From WHSW01 sp963821025 (GTDB lineage: Bacteria; Actinomycetota; Thermoleophilia; Solirubrobacterales; 70-9), in assembly GCA_963821025.1 (NCBI GenBank), contig CAWGCG010000005.1, forward strand, positions 310,001-374,000: a stretch of DNA of 64,000 nucleotides, written 5' to 3'. Of the stretch, positions 1-9,148 are shown piece by piece. Each line of letters begins with the position of its first letter. Within the stretch, counting starts at the first letter, position 1. The notes under the pieces are model-generated. The model ran no database searches and was not told where the DNA came from. It worked only from the letters and a program-made list of their open reading frames with translations. Both the position numbers and the translations under genes were made by a program.

Positions 1-1
1 G

Positions 2-1372
2 CCGATGTCCGACGACCGGGTCGAGTGGGCTCCGAACCTGGTCTATCCCGGCCTGGCCTCGAACGAGCGCCTCGTGCGCCGTACGCGGGCGCCGGCGCGA
101 GCGGCGATCCTGGCGGGCGACCGGACCGCACTGGCGAAGGGTCCAGCCTCCGCGCGCAGCCTTGACCCGGCCGCCGCTGCGGTGGTCGGTGAGGTCGGCG
201 CCCCGACTCGCGAACAGGGCGCAGAGCTCGCCGCTCACGGTTTCCCGCCGGGAACGCTGACCGGGCTCTCTGGACTCGAACTGGCCTGGAACGACCGGCT
301 CGCCGGCCAGCCCGGCGGCCAGCTGCTCGCGGTGGCCGCCGACGAGGAGAACGATCTCGGCGGCGGCCGGGTGATCGCCTCGAGCGAGCCGGTCCCCGGC
401 GAGCCGGTGCGGACCTCGATCGATCCGGTGCTCCAGCAGTCGGCGGTGGCTGCGCTCGGCAGCCTCTACGGCGGCGTCGCCGTGCTCGACGCGAAGAAGG
501 GTTCGGTGTTGGCGCTCTCGGGGATCGCCTACTCGGCGCCACAGCCGCCGGGCTCGACCTTCAAGGTGATCACCGCCACCGGAGCTCTCGACGCCGGCAT
601 CGTCACCCCGAGCGAGGAGTTCCCGGTCGAGACCTCCAACAGTGAGATCGGCCGCGAGATCCCGAATGCTCACGACGAACCGTGCGGCGGCACCTTCGCG
701 GTCAGCTTCGCACGATCGTGCAACACCGTGTTCGCGCCTTTGGGCGCCGAGCTCGGGGGCGAGCAGCTGGTCGAGACCGCCGAGCTGTTCGGCTTCAACT
801 CACCGCCGACGCTGTTCGACCCCGCAGCGACCGCTGCGGTCGATCCGCCCGCGAGCACCATCCCGGCGTCGCTCTCGGACAGCGTCGAGACCGGTGAGTC
901 GGCGATCGGCCAGGGACGGGTGCTGGCGACCCCGCTGTCGATGGCCTCGGCATCCCAGACGATCGCCAACGGCGGCACGAGGATGCCGAACGCGGTCGCC
1001 CGCAACCTTGAGCTTCAGCCCGACGCCAAGCCGGTCGAGGTGACCTCGAAGGAGACCGCGGCGACGATGCGCAACCTGATGATCGGCGTGGTCACCGAGG
1101 GCACCGGCGTCGCAGCGGCGCTCCCGGGCATCCAGGTGGCCGGCAAGACGGGCACCGCCGAGCTCGGCCCCTCGGCGCTCGAGCCCGGACAGGAGCTCGG
1201 CCCCGGAGAGGAGCCGCCGCAGGACACCGACGCCTGGTTTACGGCCTTTGCCCCCGCAGCGGAGCCGAAGCTCGCGGTCGCGGTGATGATCGTCGACTCC
1301 GACGGAGACGGTGGGACGGTCGCCGCTCCGATCGCGCGCCAGGTGCTCGCGACCGGCCTCGGGGTCGAGTAG
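2..1372 (+). CDS. Class B penicillin-binding protein (PbpA/FtsI-like transpeptidase), 5'-partial
   Basis: This is a peptidoglycan D,D-transpeptidase acting outside the membrane. The frame is open to the left edge of the window, so the N-terminal anchor and the start lie upstream. Counting from the ATG at position 5, the catalytic triad motifs are all present: S184-T-F-K187 (acyl-enzyme serine), S238-C-N240, and K381-T-G-T384. The segment before residue 140 corresponds to the end of the dimerisation/pedestal region. About 455 residues are visible. In relatives such genes sit beside rodA/ftsW; that neighbour is not in view. The transpeptidase assignment is secure. Whether it serves division or elongation cannot be told from this fragment. 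Confidence 0.93.
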   Translation, partial: PMSDDRVEWAPNLVYPGLASNERLVRRTRAPARAAILAGDRTALAKGPASARSLDPAAAAVVGEVGAPTREQGAELAAHGFPPGTLTGLSGLELAWNDRLAGQPGGQLLAVAADEENDLGGGRVIASSEPVPGEPVRTSIDPVLQQSAVAALGSLYGGVAVLDAKKGSVLALSGIAYSAPQPPGSTFKVITATGALDAGIVTPSEEFPVETSNSEIGREIPNAHDEPCGGTFAVSFARSCNTVFAPLGAELGGEQLVETAELFGFNSPPTLFDPAATAAVDPPASTIPASLSDSVETGESAIGQGRVLATPLSMASASQTIANGGTRMPNAVARNLELQPDAKPVEVTSKETAATMRNLMIGVVTEGTGVAAALPGIQVAGKTGTAELGPSALEPGQELGPGEEPPQDTDAWFTAFAPAAEPKLAVAVMIVDSDGDGGTVAAPIARQVLATGLGVE

Positions 1373-1408
1373 CGCAGGCCGCCACCCACACCGCCGAAGC
1401 CGGTTCGA

Positions 1409-1951
1409 TCAGATGTCGAGCAGGACCTCGCCGGTGCCGGCCGCCGTCTTGATCTCGAGCAGCAGCGGGCGGTTCTCGTTAATCGCGTCGTCGACCAAGA
1501 AGATCAACAACGAACCGTGGTTCGGTCCGGTCGCCGCAGTCGTGTCCTCGAGCGGCAGGCTACCCTCGGCCGGCACCTCGGCGGCGAGCTCGAGCGCGTA
1601 GGGGCTCTTGCTCTCGAGCGCGTCGTACTCGTTGTCGAGCGTGTCGATGACCGTGTACTCGCTCGCCGAGGGCCGAGCGACGTCGGTCTCGTTCTCGATC
1701 GTCAAGAAGACGCCGAGGTAGCCGGTGCCGGGATCGAGCCGAGGCTGGCCGACCAGGTACTCGGCGTCCTCGGCGTCGTCGGGATTGAGGAAGCGGGTCA
1801 GGCCGATGTTGTAGGAGAGATCGGCGACCTCGAACGGCTCTCCCTCCGACCCCTCGGCCTCCTGCTCGGCCCCGCAGGCGGTCAGCCCGCCGCTCAGGGT
1901 GAGACCGAGCAGCAGGCAGAGCGCGAGCACGATGGGGTGGCGGAGACGCAT
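1409..1951 (-). CDS. Putative lipoprotein, DUF4352-like fold
   Basis: The product is a predicted secreted lipoprotein of about 180 residues. From the ATG at 1951 it has a basic n-region (MRLRH), a hydrophobic core and a lipobox L-T-A-C, with Cys26 as the lipidated residue. An acidic linker rich in Glu follows. The mature part has the look of a small extracellular beta-sandwich (motifs GYLGVFLTIEN and YTVIDTLDNEYDA) reminiscent of DUF4352 proteins. That resemblance is weak. A longer start at 1966 is possible, and the frame opens still further upstream but would then run into the SRPBCC gene. The gene is convergent with the penicillin-binding protein and has no recognisable pathway. Confidence 0.75.
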   Translation of the reverse strand: MRLRHPIVLALCLLLGLTLSGGLTACGAEQEAEGSEGEPFEVADLSYNIGLTRFLNPDDAEDAEYLVGQPRLDPGTGYLGVFLTIENETDVARPSASEYTVIDTLDNEYDALESKSPYALELAAEVPAEGSLPLEDTTAATGPNHGSLLIFLVDDAINENRPLLLEIKTAAGTGEVLLDI

Positions 1952-1994
1952 GACGGGCGCAAGCATATGGGAGTCCAACCGGGTGCCAGTGGGC

Positions 1995-2504
1995 CTAGAG
2001 GGTGAAGGCAGGCAGTCTGTCCTCACCGGCCAGCCCGACGCGGGCCACCGGTTCGCCGGTCTCGGCGATCCGCTTCAGGCGCGCAAGCGCGCGCTTGAAG
2101 TTGCGGCGCAATCGCCGCGACGAGCGCAACATCTCGCGGGCGCGCTCGATCGGATGCGAGGGCTCGGTCCAGAAGGTCACTGTGAGCTCGCTCGAGCTCG
2201 CCGACGGGCCCTCGGCCAGCTCCCAGACGGTGAACGTCGGCACTCGATTGCCGCGACCGGTCCGGCCCTGCTCACGGATCAGGTGAGGCCGCTCGGTCGC
2301 CTCGATCGTGGTGTCGGCCCAGGGGCCCGAGTCGCCGAGCCGAAAACGCGCCGAGGCGCCGAGGCCGACCGGGTCCACCCGCCCGAGCCGATACTCGGTG
2401 AGGAAGTGATCGGCGAACGCCGGGCGCAAGGAGAGGTCGGCAAGCAACTCGAAGAGCCGCCCGCGGGGGGCATCGATCGTGGCTGTTGCGAAAACGGGTC
2501 GGAT
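1995..2504 (-). CDS. SRPBCC (polyketide cyclase/START-like) family protein, unclear start
   Basis: This is a small helix-grip-fold protein of the kind that binds a hydrophobic ligand in a central cavity; no substrate can be named. The family pattern is visible as A-T-A-T-I-D-A-P near the N-terminus, then FELLADLS, FTVWEL and FWTEP, followed by a basic C-terminal helix with several Arg and Lys residues. The first conventional start (TTG at 2447) would remove the first beta strand and the I-D-A-P motif. The conserved sequence instead continues upstream to an ATC codon at 2504, after an in-frame TAG at 2519. I therefore extended the feature and treat the true start as unresolved. It is divergent from the FHA gene. 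Confidence 0.7.
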   Translation of the reverse strand: MRPVFATATIDAPRGRLFELLADLSLRPAFADHFLTEYRLGRVDPVGLGASARFRLGDSGPWADTTIEATERPHLIREQGRTGRGNRVPTFTVWELAEGPSASSSELTVTFWTEPSHPIERAREMLRSSRRLRRNFKRALARLKRIAETGEPVARVGLAGEDRLPAFTL

Positions 2505-2573
2505 CGCGCGGCGATTCTATTCGGCGCAGTCCGCGCATTGATCGCTATTTCCGTACAACCAGGCGCGAATTGC

Positions 2574-2602
2574 TTGGACGATCGGGCCATCGACGTTAAG
2601 AT
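2574..2602 (+). promoter_or_regulatory. Predicted promoter for the FHA gene
   Basis: A -35-like TTGGAC (2574-2579) and a -10-like TAAGAT (2597-2602) are separated by 17 bases. The TTG start at 2623 lies about 20 bases beyond the -10. This is one of the few places in the window with both promoter boxes at canonical spacing. Confidence 0.5.
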
Positions 2603-2622
2603 CGCTGCAAGCCGGGCAAACC

Positions 2623-3192
2623 TTGTCTGTTCTGATCGAAGACTCCCCTCCGGCGCCGGAGACCCACGAGTCCGGCGAGCGAATCGCAGCGCCCGGACCC
2701 GGGACGGTTTCCTGCGTCGCCTGCGGCTACGGCCTCGCGATCGACTCGCTCGAGCCGTTGCCCGAGTGCCCCAACTGCCACGGGCAGCGGTTCAAGCGCG
2801 CCAACCTGTTCGACCCGCCGACCCTCGACGCCGAGGCCATCGAGGGGCCGTCGACGGCCCCCGAGTGGCTGACCGAGGTCCGGGCGGAGCTCGAGCGGGC
2901 CGGCCGCTACCTCGCCTTCGAGGACGAGGACGGTGATTTCGCCGTCCTCCGGCTGGCGACCGGCTGGACCCGAATCGGGCGCAGCGGGGCCGCCGACCTC
3001 CGCCTCGACGACGCCACCGTCTCGCGCCGGCACGCGCTGGTGGTGCTCACCGACGCGGGCGATCTTCGCGCCCTCGACGACCGCAGCCTCAATGGCCTGT
3101 TCGTCAACGGCGAGCGAGTCGAGTGGGCCGCGCTCGCCGATGGGGACGAGCTCGAGATAGGGCGGTTTCGGTTGTACGTGCTGGAAGCGTAA
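2623..3192 (+). CDS. Zinc-ribbon and FHA domain protein
   Basis: This is a predicted cytoplasmic phosphothreonine-recognition protein of 189 residues. A zinc-ribbon-like knuckle is formed by C31-x2-C34 and C49-P-N-C52. A forkhead-associated domain follows at roughly residues 110-185, with the conserved core R-I-G-R-S, D-L-R-L-D-D, V-S-R-R-H and L-N-G-L-F-V-N-G. These include the Arg, Ser, His and Asn residues that usually contact phosphothreonine. FHA proteins commonly partner Ser/Thr kinases in actinobacteria, but no kinase is in this window. The start is TTG, 20 bases after a plausible promoter. The partner and target are unknown. Confidence 0.85.
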   Translation: MSVLIEDSPPAPETHESGERIAAPGPGTVSCVACGYGLAIDSLEPLPECPNCHGQRFKRANLFDPPTLDAEAIEGPSTAPEWLTEVRAELERAGRYLAFEDEDGDFAVLRLATGWTRIGRSGAADLRLDDATVSRRHALVVLTDAGDLRALDDRSLNGLFVNGERVEWAALADGDELEIGRFRLYVLEA

Positions 3193-3262
3193 GAAGTAGT
3201 TGTTAGTTGTTACGTTGTTCGGTTCTGACGGTTTCTAACTACTAACCGCTATCAGCCAACTA
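3193..3262. repeat. AT-rich intergenic repeat with inverted words
   Basis: This 70-base gap lies between convergent genes and is strikingly AT-rich compared with its surroundings. It carries tandem TAGTTGT-like words on its left side and their complements (AACTACTAA, CCAACTACTACT) on its right side, so the transcript could fold into a loose hairpin. It may act as a bidirectional terminator. Its design (short words repeated, then inverted) resembles the elements at 23371, 25443, 26417 and 62262, although the word itself differs. Confidence 0.55.
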
Positions 3263-6200
3263 CTACTCCGTTGAGATATTCGGATCCGCCTGAACCCTCT
3301 CCGGAATGATCATCAGGAAGTGCTCGGGCGCGTCGGCGGCCAGCCCGAGCATCCGCTCGGCCTCGGTCTCCTGCCCGGTGGCGCGCAGCTCGCCGGCGTA
3401 GTGGCCGAGTAGGTCCTGGATGTCGAGCATCCCCTCGTCGTCGAGCTCGGCCAGGGCCACCTTGGCGCCCTCGCCGAGGCGGCGCGAGACCGCCTCGCGA
3501 TCGAGATTCCACTCGGCGTTGACCCGAACGTAGACGCGCCCTCCGGTCATCCCCGCGCAGGCCCAGGGCCCGATATCGCCCATGACCACCGCTCGGCCCG
3601 AGGTCATGTACTCGAACGCAAATCCCTTCGCGTTGGCCCGGTCGACGACGCAGCCGCGAGCGTCGTCGAGCGGCTCGGCCGGCTCACCGCCGAGGACGAC
3701 GTCGGCGCCCGAGAGGCGGATGCAAAAGCGCGAGTCGGCCGAGCCCTGCACGAACAGCCGTCCTCGCTGGGCGCCGTAGGCAAAGGACTTGCCGACCGAG
3801 CCGTTGACCCGGCGGCCGTCGCCGTTGGTTCCCTTGAGGATCGAGACGGTGCCGCCGAGCATCGCCTTGCCGGCACCGTCCTGGGCGCCGCCCTCGACCC
3901 GGACCACCAGCCCCCAGGCGTTGAAGGCTCCGAAGCCCTGGCCGGCGACCGAGCCGCCGTTGAACTCGAGCTCGGCGAGCGTGTCCCATGAGCCCTCCGC
4001 GGCGCCCCCGTAGATGCGTGCCCGCGCGATCGCTCCGGCGAGATCGGCGCCGAGCACGCGGTCGTTGGCATCGGTGGCCCGGGGGAACTCGAGCCGCAGC
4101 CCGGGGCTCTGCGCGATCCGCTCGGCGAGCGCGCCGATCTGTGCCGATGCGGGCTTCGGCTCCATCCGGATCGGGCGCGCGCGCACCAGCCCGGCCTCGG
4201 CGCGAGCCTCGACGGGCTCGGGCTCGGCGACCGGCATGTCGGCCGGCGCCAGGTCGAGGTACTCGTCGAGCGGCGTGATCAGCTCGGCGAGGTCGAGTAC
4301 GTCGGCGTGCGAGATCTGCTCGAGCAGGTCGTAGCGCCCGACCAGGTCCTGGGTGCGCGCGTAGCCGAGCTCGGCGGTCAGCTCGCGGACCTCCTCGCCC
4401 ATCGCGGCGAAGAACCGCGCGCAGCTCTCGGCGGCACCACCGATCTCCTGGGGCGTGAACTTCTTCAGCCCGTGCGCGGTCGCCTCCTCGGTCGTCTCGA
4501 TCTGGGTGGCGATGCCGACGTGGCAGGTGTCGAGCTGACAGCCGCGGCAGATCGTGCAGCCGAGCGAGACCATGGCCAGGGTGCCGAAGCCGATCCGGTT
4601 GGCCCCCATGCAGATCAACTTGACGATGTCGTGGGCGTGGCGGTAACCGCCGTCGGCCCAGATCTCGACCCGGTTGCGAACCCCCGCCTCCATCAGCGCC
4701 CTGTGCACCAGCCTGGTGCCGATGTCCGACGGCAGGCCGACGTGTCGCAGCGCGTGCTGGCGAGCGGCGCCGGTGCCTCCCTCGAACCCCGAGAGGGTGA
4801 TCACGTCGGCTCCAGCCTTGGCGATTCCGAGACCGATCGTGCCAATGTTCGGGACCACCGGCACCTTGACCGAGACCCGCAGGTCGGGGTTCACCGTCTT
4901 CAGCTCGTCGATCAGCTCGGCAAGGTCCTCGATCGAATAGAGGTCGTGGTTGTTGGAGGGCGAGATCAGGTCGGTCCCCGGGGCGGCGTTGCGCGCCGCG
5001 GCGACCTTCTCGGAGACTTTCTTGCCGGGCAGATGGCCGCCCTCTCCCGGTTTGGCTCCCTGGCCGATCTTGATCTCGGCGACGTAGGAGGCGTTCAGCA
5101 TCTCGGCCGAGACCCCGAAGCGGCCCGAGGCGACCTGCTGGCCGCGCCACTTGCGGTAGCGCCCGTACATGTCGCGGATCTCGCCGCCCTCGCCGTTGAT
5201 GCAGAGCACGTTGATCGCCTTCGCCGCCTCGGCATAGGCGCGAAAGGCCGGCTCGGACTGCGAGCCGAAGCTCATCGACGAGATCACGATCGGAAAGTCG
5301 TGATGCCCGATCGAGGTATCCACCGACCCCGGGCCGATCGCTTCGCGATCGGATCGCAGGCCGGTGACATGGCGCATCGAGATCGGGCTCTGCGCCTCCA
5401 GCGCCCGGACCTTCTCCGAGTACTCGCGATAGTCGGCGGTGCCATTCGCGGCGGCGATCGCGGCCTTGTAGACCTTCGGGTAGAAGCGGAACGTCTTCGC
5501 CGGCTTTGCCGATTCATCGGGGGCGCGGACCATCCGCAGGCGACCGTCGCTGTCGGCGTCGAGCTCGGCGAAGCCGACGCCCGCGGTGGCCGAGGCGGCG
5601 TAGGCCTCGGTTTGAAAGATCTCGGCCAGCTCGGGCTTGAGCCCGATCGAGGAGAACTGGCGCGCGTAGCCACGGACCTCGTGGATACCGATGGTCGAGA
5701 TCACCTTCTCAATCCCCTTGCTCATCGCGGAGCAGACGTTGGCCACGTCCTGGGCGTAGTCGTCGACGCAGACCACCTCGAGCATCACGTACGGGTTGAC
5801 GCCGTTGGCCCCGAGGCCGAGCGCGACGACGACGTCGTGGACGTTGCGGATCGCCGCCGAGCGCAAGACGATCGAGCAGCGCCGGCGAAGATTGGCGCCC
5901 TCCGATTGGACCTGAAAGTGCTTCAGCGCCTGGTCGATCGCCGAGGTCGCCAAATGTGGGTCGAGGTAGCGGCGCTCGCCGTCGAACACGGTTCGGTCGG
6001 TCGGCACCAGCAGCTCGGCCCCATCGCGGACCAGCTTCACCGCCTCCTGCTTCAGCCGCTCGATCGCCCCCGCGGCGGTCTCGGACTCGAGCAGCGCGAT
6101 GTCGATCGCCGCCGCGCGGCCGCGAAACTCCTCCCAGAGGTCCTCCATCAGCCACGTCTGGTGGTCTCGCGCGATCCGCCGGTAGGTCGAATCCGAGAGC

Positions 6201-7906
6201 GGCGCCAGATCGTGATGACCGCCGAGGATGACCGGGAACGAAGTCTCGACCGTCTTGGTGTCGGTGCCGGGATCGTGAAGCGACGGGCGGCGGCCGAACA
6301 CCGCCCGAGTGGAGAAGTGCTCCATCTCGCGCTCCCGGTCGATCGCCGGGTTGGTGACCACGGCGACCGTTTCCTTGAAGTAGTCGGCCAGGTTCTGGCG
6401 CTCCGGGGAGAGCGCCGCCAGCGGTCCGTCGTAGCCGAGTGAGCCGATCGGCTCGGCCCCGTTCGAGGCCATCTGCTGGCACAGCTTGACGTCGTCGCGC
6501 TGCCAGCCGAAGCCGGCGAGGATCCGGTCCGAGACCTTGACCGGCTCGGCGGGTCCGGCCGAGGTGTAGCCCGGGATGTCGGCGCCCTCCAGCGGGCCGC
6601 CCGTGAACAGCGCTCGATCGTAGGGGGCCGGGCGCTGCCCACCGGTACGCGCGAGCCAGCGTCGAGCGACCTCGTGCTGCATCTCCGCGTGCTCCCAGAG
6701 GCGGGCTCGGCGGCGCTCGGGGTCGATCGTGACCATGAACTTCTCGCCCGGGCCCAGCGGCACGGGTTCGGAGACCATCTGCTCGACCCCGACGACCCCG
6801 GGCTCGGAGCTGAAGACGTAGTCGTCGGCCGTCTCGAGCTTCCACAGCGGCCGCAATCCGAGGGCGTCGGCGGAGAACACGCACTCCTCGTCGTGGCGAG
6901 CGATCAGCGCCACCGGCCCCTGGGCGAACGGCCCCATCGCCTCACGCAGGTACATGTAGAACGGGTGGAGCGCGGCCGGCAGCGAGCGGATCTCGTTGAC
7001 GACCGGCGGGACCACCATCTCCATCGCCTCCCCCAGCGACAGGCCCTCGACCCGGATCAAGTGATCGATCGTCCGGTTCAAGTCCTCGGAGTCCGAGCCG
7101 GCGGCCGGGATCCGCACGCCCAGCATCCGAGCCTCCTGGCGCAGCTGCTCGATCGTGTTGATCTCGCCGTTGTGGCCGAGGATCGAGAACGGCTGAACCC
7201 GCCGAAACGACGGCCAGGTGTTGGTCGAGTAGCGGTTGTGGCCAAAGCAGGCGATCGTCTCGAAGCGCTCGTCGCTGAGGTCGGGGTAGTACTCGCCGAG
7301 AACCCGCGGCGTGCCCATCACCTTGTAGACGCAGGTCGCCGCCGAGAACGACGGCACGTGGCAGCCGGGCCGGGCCTCGAGCTCGCCGATCAGCCGGTGC
7401 AGGTCGCGATCGCGGTTCTCGGGCCCGGCGAGCAGCCCGCCGACCTGCCAGAAGTGTGGCTCCTCCTCGCGCGCGGTCGCCCCCAGGGCCTGTGACGCGA
7501 CCGCACCGAGACGCTCGGCGAGGACCCGGAACCCGGCCTGGCCGAGCAGCTCGCGCGCCTCGCGCTGGCGCTCGGCGAGCTCGCCCTCCCCCCGTTCGAA
7601 GAAGACGTGGCCGACCGCGAACGCCGGGTCGAGCGCCAGCGCCGGACTGTGGCCGCCGGCGCGGATCTCCTCGGCCCAGATCCGGCGCGGGATATCGACC
7701 AAGATCCCGCAGCCGTCGCCCTCACCGTCGACGTTGCCGGCTCGATGGAGCATCTTCTGCAGGTTCGCGAGCGCCAGCCGCACCGGCTCCCCGCTCGGGC
7801 TCGCCTGCTTGCGAACCGAGGCGTAGATCGCACACGCGTCCATGTCCTCGACCGAGGGCGGCGAAACCAGCGGGCGCCACGGCAGCTGCGGCGAGAAACG
7901 CTTCAA
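3263..7906 (-). CDS. gltB: Glutamate synthase, large (alpha) subunit
   Basis: This enzyme converts glutamine and 2-oxoglutarate to two glutamates. The 1547-residue product has the full four-part architecture. The class II glutamine amidotransferase domain has its nucleophile in D-A-C25-A-I-Y and the N-G-E-I-N loop. The central linker domain begins near residue 460. The FMN-binding synthase domain starts near 840 and contains PSNNHDLYSIEDL. A [3Fe-4S] motif C-x5-C-x4-C lies near residue 1115 (CTICRGCQLDTC). The GXGXG beta-helix occupies about residues 1270-1480. The start is TTG at 7906, preceded by GGGAGG five bases upstream. No gltD small subunit is adjacent, so its electron-donor partner must be encoded elsewhere. 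The Cys-Ala-Ile context differs from the more usual Cys-Gly-Val/Ile. Confidence 0.95.
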   Translation of the reverse strand: MKRFSPQLPWRPLVSPPSVEDMDACAIYASVRKQASPSGEPVRLALANLQKMLHRAGNVDGEGDGCGILVDIPRRIWAEEIRAGGHSPALALDPAFAVGHVFFERGEGELAERQREARELLGQAGFRVLAERLGAVASQALGATAREEEPHFWQVGGLLAGPENRDRDLHRLIGELEARPGCHVPSFSAATCVYKVMGTPRVLGEYYPDLSDERFETIACFGHNRYSTNTWPSFRRVQPFSILGHNGEINTIEQLRQEARMLGVRIPAAGSDSEDLNRTIDHLIRVEGLSLGEAMEMVVPPVVNEIRSLPAALHPFYMYLREAMGPFAQGPVALIARHDEECVFSADALGLRPLWKLETADDYVFSSEPGVVGVEQMVSEPVPLGPGEKFMVTIDPERRRARLWEHAEMQHEVARRWLARTGGQRPAPYDRALFTGGPLEGADIPGYTSAGPAEPVKVSDRILAGFGWQRDDVKLCQQMASNGAEPIGSLGYDGPLAALSPERQNLADYFKETVAVVTNPAIDREREMEHFSTRAVFGRRPSLHDPGTDTKTVETSFPVILGGHHDLAPLSDSTYRRIARDHQTWLMEDLWEEFRGRAAAIDIALLESETAAGAIERLKQEAVKLVRDGAELLVPTDRTVFDGERRYLDPHLATSAIDQALKHFQVQSEGANLRRRCSIVLRSAAIRNVHDVVVALGLGANGVNPYVMLEVVCVDDYAQDVANVCSAMSKGIEKVISTIGIHEVRGYARQFSSIGLKPELAEIFQTEAYAASATAGVGFAELDADSDGRLRMVRAPDESAKPAKTFRFYPKVYKAAIAAANGTADYREYSEKVRALEAQSPISMRHVTGLRSDREAIGPGSVDTSIGHHDFPIVISSMSFGSQSEPAFRAYAEAAKAINVLCINGEGGEIRDMYGRYRKWRGQQVASGRFGVSAEMLNASYVAEIKIGQGAKPGEGGHLPGKKVSEKVAAARNAAPGTDLISPSNNHDLYSIEDLAELIDELKTVNPDLRVSVKVPVVPNIGTIGLGIAKAGADVITLSGFEGGTGAARQHALRHVGLPSDIGTRLVHRALMEAGVRNRVEIWADGGYRHAHDIVKLICMGANRIGFGTLAMVSLGCTICRGCQLDTCHVGIATQIETTEEATAHGLKKFTPQEIGGAAESCARFFAAMGEEVRELTAELGYARTQDLVGRYDLLEQISHADVLDLAELITPLDEYLDLAPADMPVAEPEPVEARAEAGLVRARPIRMEPKPASAQIGALAERIAQSPGLRLEFPRATDANDRVLGADLAGAIARARIYGGAAEGSWDTLAELEFNGGSVAGQGFGAFNAWGLVVRVEGGAQDGAGKAMLGGTVSILKGTNGDGRRVNGSVGKSFAYGAQRGRLFVQGSADSRFCIRLSGADVVLGGEPAEPLDDARGCVVDRANAKGFAFEYMTSGRAVVMGDIGPWACAGMTGGRVYVRVNAEWNLDREAVSRRLGEGAKVALAELDDEGMLDIQDLLGHYAGELRATGQETEAERMLGLAADAPEHFLMIIPERVQADPNISTE

Positions 7907-7968
7907 TCGAACCTCCCGGGTTCCGCGCCTTCTTCGAGCGGGCGCGCGACGGGAAACGGGACTCGCCG

Positions 7969-7974
7969 ATTATA
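7969..7974 (-). promoter_or_regulatory. Predicted -10 element of gltB
   Basis: The minus strand reads TATAAT here, 62 bases upstream of the gltB start, in an otherwise GC-rich gap. No convincing -35 box is visible. It suggests gltB has its own promoter and is not simply read through from the ATPase gene. Confidence 0.45.
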
Positions 7975-7992
7975 GGCGCGCCGCGGGCGCCC

Positions 7993-9144
7993 TCAGCCGA
8001 TCGTCGCCGCGATCCACTCGGCCAGGAACGGCTCGGCGATCGCATAGCTCCCGCGCTCGGCGGTGACCACCTCGCGATCGAGCAGGCTGCGGGCGGCGCG
8101 CTGCACGCTGGCGACCGAGGGCAGGTTGTGGACCCGCCTGTACGCGGCCGTGAACGGCCGTCCGGGCTGTTCGGCGGCGAGCGCCCGCAGGACGCGCTTC
8201 TGCACCGACGACGCCCCGTTCCAGAGCAGGCTGAAGTGCGCGTGCTCCGCTCGCAGGACCGAGCCCAGTGCCCGCTCGAGCTCGAGTTCCCCCGCCTCAC
8301 CCGCGGCCGATTCCTCCCAGAGGAAGTAGCAGAGCTCCTGGGTCGCGTAGGGATGGCCGCCGGTCATCCGGGTGAGCGCGACAGCCGTCTCGGACTCGAT
8401 CCTGCGGCCGCTGGCGGCGAACCGGGCGCTGATGAACTCGGCGAAGGTCGCCGGATCGATCGGGCCGAGCTCGATCGGCTTCGCGCTGCGCCAGAAGGGT
8501 TCGTTCTCGTCGTTGAAGATGCGCTCCATCACATGGCGGCGGCTGCCGAGATATACGTGGGCGACCTCGGGCTGGGTCTGAAAGACCGCGCGCAACAGCC
8601 GCGGCAGCTCGCGGTCGATCTCGACCGCTTCCTGGAACTCGTCCATGACCAGCGCGACCCGCTTGCCGCGCCCTCCGCCGAGCTCGGCCGGCAACACCAG
8701 CAGGCGCTCGAGTGTCGCGTCGAGATCCTCGGGGCTCTGCGAGGAGGCGAAGCTGAAGCTGAACGAGCCGTCCTCGGCGCTGACGGTCACCGTCGGCTGA
8801 ATCCGCAGTCCCCGGAAGGGCGCGAGGGCGCGCTCGCGAATCCGCTCCAGCGGCGAGGCGATGTTCTCGTAGATCGAGGCGGCGAGCTTCTCGGCGAGCC
8901 GTTCCTTGTTCGGCGTCGTCATCAGGTCGACCTCGGCGATCAGCACCCCCTCGGCCACGAGTTGCTGACCTACCCGCCACACCAACGAGGACTTGCCGTA
9001 TCGGCGCGGCGCGAAGATGACCACGTCCTGGCCGTTGCGGATGTCGGTCGCCAGCTCGGCGAGCTCCGACTCACGGTCGGCGAAGGATTGATCGAGCGCC
9101 AGGGCGCCGAAGCGAAAGGGGTTGGCGGGGGTTGATTTCGACAT
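7993..9144 (-). CDS. AAA-family ATPase of the archaeal ATPase_2/STAND-like type
   Basis: The 383-residue protein is a P-loop NTPase. Walker A is A-P-R-R-Y-G-K-S-S-L (about residues 45-54) and Walker B is V-A-L-V-M-D-E-F (near 175). A sensor-like GGHPY motif and a C-terminal winged-helix-like region follow. This layout matches the ATPase_2 (PF01637) group, whose members include many poorly characterised and sometimes mobile or defence-linked ATPases. The family prediction is good but the function is unknown. The upstream region is AT-rich and carries three palindromes, so expression looks tightly controlled. The gene is divergent from the ParA-like gene. Confidence 0.8.
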   Translation of the reverse strand: MSKSTPANPFRFGALALDQSFADRESELAELATDIRNGQDVVIFAPRRYGKSSLVWRVGQQLVAEGVLIAEVDLMTTPNKERLAEKLAASIYENIASPLERIRERALAPFRGLRIQPTVTVSAEDGSFSFSFASSQSPEDLDATLERLLVLPAELGGGRGKRVALVMDEFQEAVEIDRELPRLLRAVFQTQPEVAHVYLGSRRHVMERIFNDENEPFWRSAKPIELGPIDPATFAEFISARFAASGRRIESETAVALTRMTGGHPYATQELCYFLWEESAAGEAGELELERALGSVLRAEHAHFSLLWNGASSVQKRVLRALAAEQPGRPFTAAYRRVHNLPSVASVQRAARSLLDREVVTAERGSYAIAEPFLAEWIAATIG

Positions 9145-9148
9145 TGCT

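Noticed and set aside
4307..6442. Plus-strand frame of about 700 codons inside gltB
   Set aside because: Repetitive Arg/Asp/Val-rich translation on the strand opposite a fully conserved enzyme; high GC suppresses stop codons there.
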